Below, piece by piece: positions 54,283 through 62,593 of a stretch of DNA of 64,000 bases. This DNA comes from Corticibacter populi (GTDB lineage Bacteria; Pseudomonadota; Gammaproteobacteria; Burkholderiales; Burkholderiaceae_C): assembly GCF_004217315.1 (NCBI RefSeq), contig NZ_SGWR01000005.1, positions 124,001 to 188,000 of the forward strand, read 5' to 3'. Positions within the stretch are counted from its first letter, which is position 1; the number at the start of each line of letters is the position of its first letter. The notes beneath the pieces are model-generated. The model had not been told where the DNA came from. It saw only the letters and a program-made list of their open reading frames with translations, and did not search any database. Both the position numbers and the translations under genes were made by a program.

Positions 54283-56940
54283 TCAGTGCACCGCCTGCGT
54301 CTGCCGGGTGTTGCCGCCGGAGCCGCTGGAGGCGAGGAAATCCTGCGCAAAGCGCTGCAGCACGCCGCCAGCATCATAGATCGACACTTCTTCGTCGGAA
54401 TCCAGGCGGCAGGTCACCGGGACTTCGACGGTTTCTCCATTCCTGCGATGGATCACCAGCGTCAGCGTGCCGCGCGGCGTGCGCTCACCGATGACGTCGA
54501 AGGTCTCGGTGCCGTCGATGCCCAGCGTCTTGCGGGTGGTGCCGGGTTTGAATTCCAGCGGCAGCACGCCCATGCCGATCAGGTTGGTGCGGTGGATGCG
54601 CTCGAAACCCTCGGCGACGATGGCTTCCACGCCTGCCAGCCGCACGCCCTTGGCGGCCCAGTCTCGGCTGGAGCCCTGGCCGTAGTCGGCACCGGCGATG
54701 ATGATGAGCGGCTGCTTGCGCGCCATGTAGGTCTCGATCACCTCCCACATGCGTTGCACCTTGCCCTCGGGCTCCAGGCGCGCCAGCGAGCCCTGTTTGA
54801 CTTCGCCATCGACCACGGCCATCTCGTTGACGAGTTTGGGATTGGCAAAGGTGGCGCGCTGGGCCGTCAGGTGATCGCCGCGGTGGGTGGCGTAGGAATT
54901 GAAGTCTTCTTCCGGCAGACCCATCTTGTGCAGGTACTCGCCAGCGGCGCTGTTCATCAGAATGGCGTTCGAGGGCGAGAGGTGGTCGGTGGTGATGTTG
55001 TCGGGCAGTACCGCCAGCGGGCGCATGCCCTTCAAGGTGCGCGTGCCGGCCAGTGCGCCTTCCCAGTAGGGCGGGCGGCGGATGTAGGTGGACATCGGGC
55101 GCCAGTCATACAGCGGGCTGATGGTCTCGCCGCTCTCCACGCGGGCGGCGAACATCGGCTCGTACACCTTGCGGAACTGTTCGGGCTTGACGGCTTGCGC
55201 CACGATGGCGTCGATCTCCTCGTCGCTGGGCCAGATGTCCCTGAGGCGCACTTCGTTGCCGTCGGCGTCCATGCCGAGCACATCCTGCTCGATGTCGAAA
55301 CGGATGGTGCCGGCAATCGCATAGGCCACCACCAGTGGAGGCGAAGCCAGGAAGGCCTGTTTGGCGTAGGGGTGGATACGGCCGTCGAAGTTGCGGTTGC
55401 CCGAGAGCACGGCGGTGGCGTAGAGATCGCGGTCGATGATCTCCTGCTGGATTGCGGGGTCGAGCGCGCCGCTCATGCCGTTGCAGGTGGTGCAGGCGAA
55501 GGCGACGATGCCGAAGCCGAGCTGCTCCAGGTCTTCCAGCAGACCGGCTTCCTTCAGGTACAGCTCGACCGCCTTGGAGCCGGGCGCCAGCGAGGTCTTG
55601 ACCCAGGGCTTGCGCATCAGGCCGCGCCGGTTGGCGTTGCGCGCCATCAGCGCGGCGGCAATGACGTTGCGCGGGTTGGAAGTGTTGGTGCAGCTGGTGA
55701 TGGCGGCGATGATGACGGCGCCATCGGGCATCAGGCCCTGGGCTTCCCCGGCCTTGCCTGCAGCCAGCTTGGCCTCGTCGGCGATGCCGCGTTCGGCCAG
55801 GGCCGCCACCGGCAGGCGGCGGTGCGGGTTGGAGGGGCCGGCCATGTTGCGCACCACGCTGGAGAGATCGAACTCCAGCACGCGCTCGTACTGTGCGGTT
55901 TTCAGGCTGTCGGCCCAGAAGCCGGCGGTCCTGGCGTAGTTCTCCACCAGCTTGACCTGTTCGTCATCCCGGCCGGTCAGCCTGAGGTAATCGATGGTCT
56001 GACCATCGATGTAGAACAGCGCGGCAGTGGCGCCGTACTCCGGGCACATGTTCGAGATGGTCGCGCGGTCGCCGATGGAGAGGCTGTCGGCACCCTCGCC
56101 GAAGAACTCCACATAGGCACCCACCACACGCTCCTTGCGCAGGAACTCGGTCAGTGCCAGCACGATGTCGGTGGCGGTGATGCCTGGCTGGCGCCGGCCC
56201 GTCAGGCGCACGCCGACGATGTCGGGCAGGCGCATCCAGGAGGCGCGTCCCAGCATCACGTTCTCGGCTTCGAGTCCGCCCACGCCCACGGCGATCACCC
56301 CCAGCGCGTCGACGTGCGGCGTGTGGCTGTCGGTGCCCACGCAGGTGTCGGGGAAGGCCACGCCCCGTTCCCCGTCTTTTTGCACATAGACCACCGGCGA
56401 CATCTTCTCCAGATTGATCTGGTGCATGATGCCGTTGCCTGCCGGGATCACGTCGACGTTGTCGAAGGCATCCTTGGTCCACTCGATGAAGTGGAAACGG
56501 TCCTCGTTGCGGCGGTCCTCGATGGCGCGGTTCTTGGCAAAGGCATCCGGGACATAACCACCGCATTCCACCGCCAGCGAGTGGTCGACGATGAGCTGCA
56601 CCGGCACCACCGGGTTGATCTGCGCCGGATCGCCGCCGGCATCGGCAATGGCGTCGCGCAGCCCGGCCAGGTCCACCAGCGCGGTCTGGCCCAGGATGTC
56701 GTGGCAGACCACGCGCACCGGAAACCACGGGAAATCCAGGTCGCGGCGCCGCTCGATGAGCTGCGTGAGATAGTCGTTGAGCTTTTGCGGGTCGGCGCGG
56801 CGCACCAGATTCTCGGCATGCACGCGGGCGGTATAGGGCAACTGCTCCCAGGCGCCTGGCTGGATGGCGTTGACGGCGGCGCGGGCGTCGTAATAGTCCA
56901 GGCCGGTGCCTGGAAGGGGTTTGCGAAATGGCGTGTTCAT
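54283..56940 (-). CDS. acnD: Fe/S-dependent 2-methylisocitrate dehydratase AcnD
   Basis: An 885-residue aconitase-family enzyme (AcnD type, not AcnA or AcnB by length and context), dehydrating 2-methylcitrate. Fe-S cluster cysteines are in ITSCTNTSNP and FACTTCNGMSG; substrate residues occur in CVGTDSHTPHVDALG and GADYGQGSSRDWAAKG of the C-terminal swivel domain. The start is the ATG at 56940 (MNTPFRKPLPGTGLDYYDAR). It is followed by prpF, its obligate isomerase partner, and preceded by prpC with a GC-rich hairpin in the gap. Needs iron, unlike the PrpD also encoded here. Confidence 0.96.
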   Translation of the reverse strand: MNTPFRKPLPGTGLDYYDARAAVNAIQPGAWEQLPYTARVHAENLVRRADPQKLNDYLTQLIERRRDLDFPWFPVRVVCHDILGQTALVDLAGLRDAIADAGGDPAQINPVVPVQLIVDHSLAVECGGYVPDAFAKNRAIEDRRNEDRFHFIEWTKDAFDNVDVIPAGNGIMHQINLEKMSPVVYVQKDGERGVAFPDTCVGTDSHTPHVDALGVIAVGVGGLEAENVMLGRASWMRLPDIVGVRLTGRRQPGITATDIVLALTEFLRKERVVGAYVEFFGEGADSLSIGDRATISNMCPEYGATAALFYIDGQTIDYLRLTGRDDEQVKLVENYARTAGFWADSLKTAQYERVLEFDLSSVVRNMAGPSNPHRRLPVAALAERGIADEAKLAAGKAGEAQGLMPDGAVIIAAITSCTNTSNPRNVIAAALMARNANRRGLMRKPWVKTSLAPGSKAVELYLKEAGLLEDLEQLGFGIVAFACTTCNGMSGALDPAIQQEIIDRDLYATAVLSGNRNFDGRIHPYAKQAFLASPPLVVAYAIAGTIRFDIEQDVLGMDADGNEVRLRDIWPSDEEIDAIVAQAVKPEQFRKVYEPMFAARVESGETISPLYDWRPMSTYIRRPPYWEGALAGTRTLKGMRPLAVLPDNITTDHLSPSNAILMNSAAGEYLHKMGLPEEDFNSYATHRGDHLTAQRATFANPKLVNEMAVVDGEVKQGSLARLEPEGKVQRMWEVIETYMARKQPLIIIAGADYGQGSSRDWAAKGVRLAGVEAIVAEGFERIHRTNLIGMGVLPLEFKPGTTRKTLGIDGTETFDVIGERTPRGTLTLVIHRRNGETVEVPVTCRLDSDEEVSIYDAGGVLQRFAQDFLASSGSGGNTRQTQAVH

Positions 56941-57037
56941 GGGGCTTGTTCTCGTGGGCACAGCCGCCGCCGGTGTTCGGGGCCGCGCCGTGTGTCACTG
57001 GCGCGCAGGGGCTTGGATGGACTTGTTATGGTGAAAC

Positions 57038-57061
57038 GGCCCGGGCTGGCATGCCCGGGCC
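57038..57061 (-). other. GC-rich hairpin between prpC and acnD
   Basis: GGCCCGGGC-tggcat-GCCCGGGCC is a perfect 9-bp stem with 6-base loop, 30 bp after prpC. No U-run follows on the minus strand, so it is more likely an RNA-stability or partial-attenuation element than a full stop; a third GGCCCGGGC copy lies just inside the gap (about 57078). Confidence 0.5.
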
Positions 57062-57091
57062 ATGCTGGCATGGAGCCGGCCCGGGCAGGGC

Positions 57092-58270
57092 TCAGCGGCG
57101 CTCGGACAGCGGCACGAAGGCCTGGTTCTCCGGCCCGGTGTAGTTGGCGCTGGGGCGGATGATCTTGCCGTCGATGCGCTGCTCGATGATGTGCGCGCTC
57201 CAGCCGGCGGTGCGCGCGATCACGAAGAGCGGCGTGAACTGCGCGGTCGGCACGCCCATCATGTGATAGCTGACGGCGCTGAACCAGTCCAGGTTGGGGA
57301 ACATCTTCTTGACTTCCCACATCACCGATTCCAGGCGCTCGGCGATGTCGTACATCTTGGTCGAGCCGGCCTCGTCGGAGAGCTGCTTGGCCACCTTCTT
57401 GATCACCACATTGCGCGGGTCGCTGATGGTGTAGACCGGGTGGCCGAAGCCGATCACCACTTCCTTCTTCTCGACGCGGGCGCGGATGTCGGCCTCGGCC
57501 TCATCCGGGTTGTCGTAGCGTTGCTGGATCTCGAAGGCGACTTCGTTGGCACCGCCGTGCTTGGGGCCGCGCAGTGCGCCGATGCCGCCGGCAATGGCCG
57601 AATAGATGTCCGAGCCCGTGCCGGTGATCACGCGGCTGGTGAAGGTCGAGGCGTTGAATTCGTGCTCGGCGTAGAGGATCAGGCTGATGTGCATCGCCTT
57701 GACCCAGGATTCGGGCGGCTTCTTGCCATGCAGCAGGTGCAGGTAGTGGCCGCCAATGGAGTCGTCGTCGGTCTCCACCTCGATGCGGCGGCCGTTGTTG
57801 GCGAAGTGATACCAGTAGAGCAGCGCCGAGCCCAGCGAGGCCATCAGCTTGTCGGCGATGTCGCGCGCGCCGGGCAGGTTGTGGTCGTCCTTCTCGGGCT
57901 GCACCGTGCCCAGCATCGAGACGTAGGTGCGCATCACGTCCATCGGGTGGGCGGCGGCGGGAATGGCTTCCAGTACAGCTTTGGCCTGTGCAGGCAGGCC
58001 GCGCAAGCTTTGCAGCTTGGTCTTGTAGGCCTTGAGCTCGGCGGCGGTGGGCAGCTTGCCGTGCACCAGCAGGTGGGCGATTTCCTCGAATTCGCACTGT
58101 TCGGCCACGTCCAGGATGTCGTAGCCGCGGTAGTGCAGGTCATTGCCGGTCTTGCCGACCGTGCACAGCGCGGTATTGCCGGCGGCCACGCCCGAGAGGG
58201 CCACCGACTTCTTGGGCTTGAAGGCCGGGGTGCTGGTGTTTTCTGTTGCGCTGCTGGACGTGCTTGTCAT
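57092..58270 (-). CDS. prpC: 2-Methylcitrate synthase PrpC
   Basis: A 392-residue citrate-synthase-family enzyme condensing propionyl-CoA with oxaloacetate. The short form without N-terminal regulatory domain, and motifs [29 protein letters not shown] (catalytic His), GFGHPVY (second His) and the Asp region before [19 protein letters not shown], fit PrpC rather than GltA. AGGAG precedes the ATG at 58270. First gene of the propionate operon (prpC-acnD-prpF-prpB-like-prpD). No PrpR gene lies upstream within the window; instead the 700-bp gap holds TTGCGAA repeats and element copy B. Confidence 0.95.
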   Translation of the reverse strand: MTSTSSSATENTSTPAFKPKKSVALSGVAAGNTALCTVGKTGNDLHYRGYDILDVAEQCEFEEIAHLLVHGKLPTAAELKAYKTKLQSLRGLPAQAKAVLEAIPAAAHPMDVMRTYVSMLGTVQPEKDDHNLPGARDIADKLMASLGSALLYWYHFANNGRRIEVETDDDSIGGHYLHLLHGKKPPESWVKAMHISLILYAEHEFNASTFTSRVITGTGSDIYSAIAGGIGALRGPKHGGANEVAFEIQQRYDNPDEAEADIRARVEKKEVVIGFGHPVYTISDPRNVVIKKVAKQLSDEAGSTKMYDIAERLESVMWEVKKMFPNLDWFSAVSYHMMGVPTAQFTPLFVIARTAGWSAHIIEQRIDGKIIRPSANYTGPENQAFVPLSERR

Positions 58271-58385
58271 GGAGTCTCCTTGGAACGGTCATCAATCAAT
58301 GGGGCGGGTGCCGCCGCCTGCCGGGGCGGTGCGCAGATCCTTGGCACACTGTAGAGACATCCGGCCCCTGCAGTGAAGCACTGAA

Positions 58386-58531
58386 TGCGCAAATTCCTGT
58401 GAAGAAAAGCATGGCTATTTGCGAATATTGCGAATTATGAAGCGCTCCGTCCCCGCCGACAGAGGGAATGTGTCGCGCCGGCGCCAGTCGTGCACCCCTA
58501 TGGAACGATCTTTTTGCGAAGGGCTTCGCAA
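58386..58531 (-). promoter_or_regulatory. Cluster of TTGCGAA motifs upstream of prpC
   Basis: TTGCGAAT occurs twice in tandem (58419-58426, 58428-58435); a perfect palindrome TTGCGAAG-GG-CTTCGCAA lies at 58514-58531; and ATGCGCAAATTC (58386-58396) is a partial inverse. These sites lie 115-260 bp upstream of prpC in an AT-richer patch, and look like binding sites of one regulator. Confidence 0.5.
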
Positions 58532-58580
58532 TGTTTGTAGGTATGGCCAGGATGCCCGCAGGGCTGTTCGGCAGGTTTTC

Positions 58581-58849
58581 AGAACCTGTTCACGATCTTT
58601 TCATGGGCCACGTTGCCCCGGCAGGCGATGCGATGCAAGGCGCAAACCGCAGTCGGGTCGGTGACCCGGCGAGGATTTGTCACACCGCAGCGCGCGCCTG
58701 CCGGGACAACCCGAAGGGCGGGAGGTCAAAAATGCACCGGGCGGCGTTGCCCGCCTTGCCCAGACGGCCAGTCTGGGCGGCGACGGGCGTCTTGCCCACT
58801 GCATTTTTGACCTTCCGCGTGACCCATGAAAAGATCGTAAACAGGTTCT
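58581..58849 (+). repeat. Inverted-repeat-ended element, copy B
   Basis: A 269-bp element from AGAACCTGTT to AACAGGTTCT. The terminal inverted repeats are about 33 bp with two mismatches (agaacctgttcacgatctttt... on the left). About 95% identical to copy C over the shared 233 bp (11 differences counted by eye, all transitions); it carries 36 bp more, between two CTTGCCC repeats. No coding potential, no clear target duplication. It separates the prp promoter region from the YjiK-like gene. Confidence 0.88.
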
Positions 58850-58973
58850 TAGTCACATTGCCCGCCTAGAATCCTTGCCGCGACAGGATCGGCGTGTCCT
58901 GGAATGCCGGAGGACTGGCATTCCACAAACAGGCGCAGTCAAGGCGACACAACGGCATGGAAGAGGAATTCAC

Positions 58974-59990
58974 ATGAGTGACGGTATGGCCGCAGCCCCT
59001 GCAGGGCTGCCCGCAACTGCGCCGCAGCGTGGCTGGCGCCAGCGTTTGCTGCGGAGGGTATGGCAGACGGTCAAGCTGTTGCTCGGGCTGGTGGTGGTGA
59101 GTGCGGTGCTGTTCGTGGCGATTCGCTACTACCATGCGCACAACCGGCTGGAGCGCTGGTGGTTTGGGCATGACGAGCACATGCAGCAGGTCTGGGCATC
59201 CGGCGATGCCGGGCCGATCGACTCTTTGTCATTGCACCGCTATGCGTTCGATTTCAAGACCCGCATCGATGGCGTGCGCGACAACTTTTCCGGCCTAGCC
59301 TACATGCCCGAACATGGCCAGTTGCTGGGCATCCTCAACCGGCCTGCCGATCTGCTGCGGCTCACGCGCGAGGGGGAACTGGTCAGCCGCCACCGCATCC
59401 ATGGCATGTCGGATCTGGAGGATCTGGTGTACCTGGGCGCAGGCAAGGTCGTCGCCATTCAGGAAGGCCGCAACACCCTGGTGATGTTCGATCTGCCCGC
59501 GCCCGACCAAGCCGAGGTTCCCGAAGAGGCGGTGCGGCGCTGGAAGCTCAGCTTCCATGACCAGAACAACCGCGGCTATGAAGGGCTGGCCTATGACGCC
59601 ACCAGCGACAGCCTCTACATTGCCAAGGAAAAGAGTCCGGTGGCGCTTTACCGCATCCGCCAGTTCAGCACGCTGCCGCAGGGACAGACGCCGGCGCTCG
59701 AGGATGTCAGCCACCTGCTGGCCAAGGTGCCGTTTCTGACCGACCTCTCGGCCATTGCCTTTCGCGCGGACACCGGCAACCTGCTGCTGCTGAGCGACGA
59801 ATCGCAAAGCCTGGTCGAGATCGATGCCCAGGGCCGCCTGCTCGGGGTGCGCAGCCTCATGCCCGAGCGCTGGTGGGATGCGCTGCCCATGCCCCAGCCT
59901 GAGGGCCTGGCGCTGGATGCCGATGGACACATTTACGTGGCCAGCGAGCCCAATGCCTTTTACCGGTACCGTCCCGGCGCTCCGTTCTGA
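58974..59990 (+). CDS. YjiK-like (SdiA-regulated family) membrane-anchored beta-propeller protein
   Basis: A 338-residue protein with an N-terminal membrane anchor (about 28-50: TVKLLLGLVVVSAVLFVAIRY) and a periplasmic SdiA-regulated/YjiK-type propeller: FSGLAYMPEHGQLLGILNRP, MSDLEDLVYLGAGKVVAIQEG, GYEGLAYDATSDSLYIAKE, LSAIAFRADTGNLLLLSDES and PEGLALDADGHIYVASEPN. GAGGAA stands 5 bases before the ATG at 58974. The biochemical role of the family is unknown; calcium-binding and phytase-like relatives exist. It lies just right of element copy B and 238 bp before the roadblock operon, same strand. Confidence 0.85.
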   Translation: MSDGMAAAPAGLPATAPQRGWRQRLLRRVWQTVKLLLGLVVVSAVLFVAIRYYHAHNRLERWWFGHDEHMQQVWASGDAGPIDSLSLHRYAFDFKTRIDGVRDNFSGLAYMPEHGQLLGILNRPADLLRLTREGELVSRHRIHGMSDLEDLVYLGAGKVVAIQEGRNTLVMFDLPAPDQAEVPEEAVRRWKLSFHDQNNRGYEGLAYDATSDSLYIAKEKSPVALYRIRQFSTLPQGQTPALEDVSHLLAKVPFLTDLSAIAFRADTGNLLLLSDESQSLVEIDAQGRLLGVRSLMPERWWDALPMPQPEGLALDADGHIYVASEPNAFYRYRPGAPF

Positions 59991-60175
59991 ACCCGTCGCG
60001 CCATGTCCCATCCGGGATGCCGGACTTGACGGCGAGCCGCGCCGGGCGTCTACTCGCACGATGGCGCGCAGAGGAAGAGCACGGCAACGCACGCCTCAAT
60101 TGAATGCAATTTGTTGATTTCTGTCATTACTTGTATCTTTCATTTTGGTAGACTGGCAGTTGATTGATGAATTTT

Positions 60176-60207
60176 TGACACTTCGTTTCCGCTGCAGCGA
60201 AGTGTCA
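60176..60207 (+). promoter_or_regulatory. Inverted repeat in the leader of the roadblock/PAS operon
   Basis: Perfect 10-bp arms TGACACTTCG / CGAAGTGTCA with a 12-base loop, ending 21 bp before the roadblock start. The 59991-60175 stretch before it is AT-rich and probably carries the promoter. No U-run follows. It could be an operator or an mRNA hairpin. Confidence 0.5.
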
Positions 60208-60228
60208 TGCACACTAGAACGGGTAGCC

Positions 60229-60591
60229 ATGCGTATTGACATTCTTGAAAGCACCTTGAAGGAGCTCAACGGCTCGACGGCCGATATCGAGGCCTCCGCA
60301 CTGATCTCCATCGACGGCTTGCTGGTGGCCTCGGCCATGCCGCAGGGCATGGATGAGGACCGCATTGGCGCCATGTCGGCGGCCATCCTGTCGATGGGCG
60401 AGCGCGCGGCGCGCGAGCTCGCACGCGGCGCACTCGAGCGCGTGCTGATCCAGGGCAGCAACGGCGTCATCATCATGACCTCCGCCGGCGAAGAGGCGGT
60501 GCTGACCGTCACCGCCAAGGCCAACGCCAAGCTGGGCCTGTTGTTCCTCGACATCAAGCGGGCCGCGCAAACCCTGGCCAGCCAGATCTGA
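60229..60591 (+). CDS. Roadblock/LC7 domain protein
   Basis: A 120-residue single-domain protein of the roadblock/LC7 (MglB-like) superfamily: IEASALISIDGLLVASAMPQ, then RIGAMSAAILSMGERAARELARG and VLIQGSNGVIIMTSAGEEAVL, ANAKLGLLFLDIKRAAQTL. Such domains dimerise and act as scaffolds or regulators of small Ras-like GTPases; no GTPase gene is nearby. The ATG at 60229 lies 21 bp after a leader inverted repeat; ribosome site weak. First of five closely spaced genes (27 bp to the PAS gene). Confidence 0.88.
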   Translation: MRIDILESTLKELNGSTADIEASALISIDGLLVASAMPQGMDEDRIGAMSAAILSMGERAARELARGALERVLIQGSNGVIIMTSAGEEAVLTVTAKANAKLGLLFLDIKRAAQTLASQI

Positions 60592-60618
60592 GATCGAAAG
60601 AGCGGAGGAAGAAGCACC

Positions 60619-61113
60619 ATGGGATTGCCGGACATGCAACAGCCCGAGGGGGAGAGCCAGGGCAAGCGGCTGACCTATTTCGATGGAACGTCCCGCCAGG
60701 TCTACTGGACCGAGGTGGAGACGCCGTTTCCGGAAGGACAACTGATCGTCTCGCGCACCGATCTGCAGGGTGTCATCACCCACGCCAATGACGCCTTCGT
60801 GCTGATGAGCGGCTATGCGCGCGAGGATCTGCTGGGGGCGCCGCACTACATCCTGCGCCATCCGGACATGCCGGCCAAGGCCTTCAAGAGCCTGTGGGAC
60901 GATGCCTTTGCCAAGAAGAAATGGCATGGGTATGTGAAGAACCTGCGCAAGGATGGCGGCTTCTACTGGGTTTATGCCACGGTGGTGCCCAATGTGCGCC
61001 ATGGCGAGGTGGTCGGCTACACCTCGGTGCGGCGCAAACCCTCGCGCACCCGCATCGAGGAAGTCGTGCCGCTTTACCGTGACTGGCTGGCTGAGGAAGG
61101 GCAGGCCCAATGA
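60619..61113 (+). CDS. Stand-alone Aer-like PAS sensor domain protein
   Basis: A 164-residue protein that is essentially one PAS domain of the aerotaxis-receptor type: LIVSRTDLQGVITHANDAFV, GYAREDLLGAPHYILRHPDM, KKWHGYVKNLRKDGGFYWV and ATVVPN. In Aer this domain binds FAD and senses redox state. Here there is no HAMP, methyl-accepting, kinase or GGDEF part, so the signal must pass to partner proteins, probably those of this operon. A good site (GGAGGAAG) precedes the ATG. It overlaps the next gene by ATGA, so they are translationally coupled. Confidence 0.88.
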   Translation: MGLPDMQQPEGESQGKRLTYFDGTSRQVYWTEVETPFPEGQLIVSRTDLQGVITHANDAFVLMSGYAREDLLGAPHYILRHPDMPAKAFKSLWDDAFAKKKWHGYVKNLRKDGGFYWVYATVVPNVRHGEVVGYTSVRRKPSRTRIEEVVPLYRDWLAEEGQAQ

Positions 61114-61859
61114 CTCTCAATTTCCTGGTCGCCCCCGACTTTCCGCCGCAGAACTTCGCCGGCTGGCACCTCTTCAACACCGTGCTGCAAAGGCGTGCGG
61201 GCATGCAGCTGCATCTGGTCATGCCGCAGGATGCCGTCGAGCAGGCCGCGCTCCTGGACAAGGAGACGGTCGATGTGCTTTACGCCAACCCCTTCGACGC
61301 CGCCGAGCTGATCCGCGACAAAGGCTACATCCCGTTCGCGCGGCCGGTCAACCGTTCCAACGAGATGGTGATCGCCGTGCCGGCCAGCTCCGTCATCAAC
61401 CGGGTCGAGGACCTGCGTCCGGGCTGCCGGATCGCGCTGACGGCCAACCATGACGTCAAGTTGATCGGCCTGCGCCTGCTGGAACCCGCCGATCTGGCCG
61501 AGGCCGATGTGCAATGGGTGCTGGCCGACAGTTACCAGGCGGCCGCCAGGCAGGTCATCAAGGGGCAGGTCGATGCCGGCTTCTTCCTGGCCTCGGCCTT
61601 CCATTCGCTCTCGCGGCTGACGCTCAGCCAGCTCAGGCCGCTGGTCGAGAGTTCCCTCAAGGACATCTCGCACGTGCTGATTGCGCACCCGCGCGTGCAG
61701 GCCGACCTGCCGGTGATCCGCACCGCCATGCTGGGCATCGGCTCGCAGCCTGGCGATGCCGACGTGCTCGAGGCCATGGGGTTGGGGGAGGGCCTTGAGC
61801 CGATGGACCAGGAGGACGCCGAGTTCATGATCGACCTGATGGACACCTTGCTGGACTGA
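61110..61859 (+). CDS. PhnD-like substrate-binding protein without signal peptide
   Basis: A 249-residue protein of the phosphate/phosphonate-binding (PhnD-like, type II periplasmic binding) family: VDVLYANPFDAAELIRDKGY, PFARPVNRSNEMVIAV, VEDLRPGCRIALTANHDVK and GQVDAGFFLASAFHSL. It starts directly with the first beta strand (MTLNFLVAPDFPPQN), so no signal peptide is present and the protein should be cytoplasmic, unlike ABC-transporter binding proteins; no transporter genes follow. It probably works as a ligand sensor. Coupled to the PAS gene by a four-base overlap. Confidence 0.85.
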   Translation: MTLNFLVAPDFPPQNFAGWHLFNTVLQRRAGMQLHLVMPQDAVEQAALLDKETVDVLYANPFDAAELIRDKGYIPFARPVNRSNEMVIAVPASSVINRVEDLRPGCRIALTANHDVKLIGLRLLEPADLAEADVQWVLADSYQAAARQVIKGQVDAGFFLASAFHSLSRLTLSQLRPLVESSLKDISHVLIAHPRVQADLPVIRTAMLGIGSQPGDADVLEAMGLGEGLEPMDQEDAEFMIDLMDTLLD

Positions 61860-61931
61860 CGCCCGCGATGGACAGTCACAGCCACGACCGCACCGCCGGT
61901 GCCAGCAGGCCCGGCCCGAGAGGGGTTGACC

Positions 61932-62567
61932 ATGCCTGATGCCTTGCCATCCGAAGCCCTGGGCTGGCTGGCGCGACAGCGCATGCGTGCACTGGCGCGC
62001 CAGTTGCGCGTGCGCCCGGATGATGCGCAGCTCCACCTGGAACGTCTGCAGGCGGCCATGGACCTGCCGGGCAGCGATCCGTTGCAGGGCTGCCTGGCCG
62101 ACCTGTTCCATGCCGTCACGGCGAGCCGTGGTCAGGATTTGCGCCAGCTGGCCAGCGAGCTGGCGCAGGCGCGTTTGCCGCGGCACGTCTCCAGTGTGTT
62201 CCAGCAACTGCGCCAGAGTGGCCAGATGATCGGGCCGATCAGTCTGGTGGCCAACCGCTGGAGCGTCATGGTGCAGCCCTCGGCGGCGGCGCCGGCGCGC
62301 AGTCGCCGCGCCAGCGGCGACGACTCGCGCCGTCTGGCCGAACAGGTGGTGCGCGCAATGACCGGTGGCGATGCCGCCGATGCCAGTGCCGCCGTCGAGC
62401 TGCTGGAATACGAATTCCTGGCACACTGCAGCGCCTGCCAGGACAAGCTGGCCTTCATGCTGGCACGCCGCGAATTGCTGCGCCAGGGCCTGGAGCTCAC
62501 ACCGGCCTGGCTGGATGTGGCCGCGAAGCTCGAAGGCGATGCCGCCGGCGCGGCCAGCGCCTCCTGA
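61932..62567 (+). CDS. Unrecognised protein of the roadblock/PAS operon
   Basis: A 211-residue protein with no family I recognise. It is mostly helical and rich in Ala, Leu, Arg and Gln, with LARQRMRALARQLRVRPDDA near the N-terminus, a Ser/Ala/Arg-rich hinge near the middle (PSAAAPARSRRASGDD) and a late CxxC in AHCSACQDKLAF. No signal peptide or membrane segment. The start at 61932 (MPDALPSEALGW) is supported by GAGGGG about 8 bases upstream. It lies 72 bp after the PhnD-like gene and 26 bp before the next, so it is part of the same unit. Confidence 0.75.
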   Translation: MPDALPSEALGWLARQRMRALARQLRVRPDDAQLHLERLQAAMDLPGSDPLQGCLADLFHAVTASRGQDLRQLASELAQARLPRHVSSVFQQLRQSGQMIGPISLVANRWSVMVQPSAAAPARSRRASGDDSRRLAEQVVRAMTGGDAADASAAVELLEYEFLAHCSACQDKLAFMLARRELLRQGLELTPAWLDVAAKLEGDAAGAASAS

Positions 62568-62593
62568 CCCGTACATCCCAAGCCCCTTCTCCT

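Noticed and set aside
57078-57090. Rho-independent terminator after prpC
   Set aside because: The GC-rich stem at 57038-57061 lacks a U-run on the minus strand, so it was listed as an intercistronic hairpin only.
54169-57162. A 997-codon open frame antisense to acnD and prpF, and similar long antisense frames (12813-14732, 4007-5617, 6958-9027)
   Set aside because: They mirror real genes with clear families on the other strand. Long antisense frames are expected in GC-rich DNA, and the products are His/Arg/Gly-rich without motifs.
58585-58850. Short open frames inside the repeat elements (also 63269-63481)
   Set aside because: They arise because two copies of the same noncoding element share sequence; no ribosome site or domain.
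58271-58973. A tRNA or small-RNA gene in the 700-bp gap
   Set aside because: No cloverleaf-like arms or CCA end could be traced; the content is explained by regulatory repeats and element copy B.
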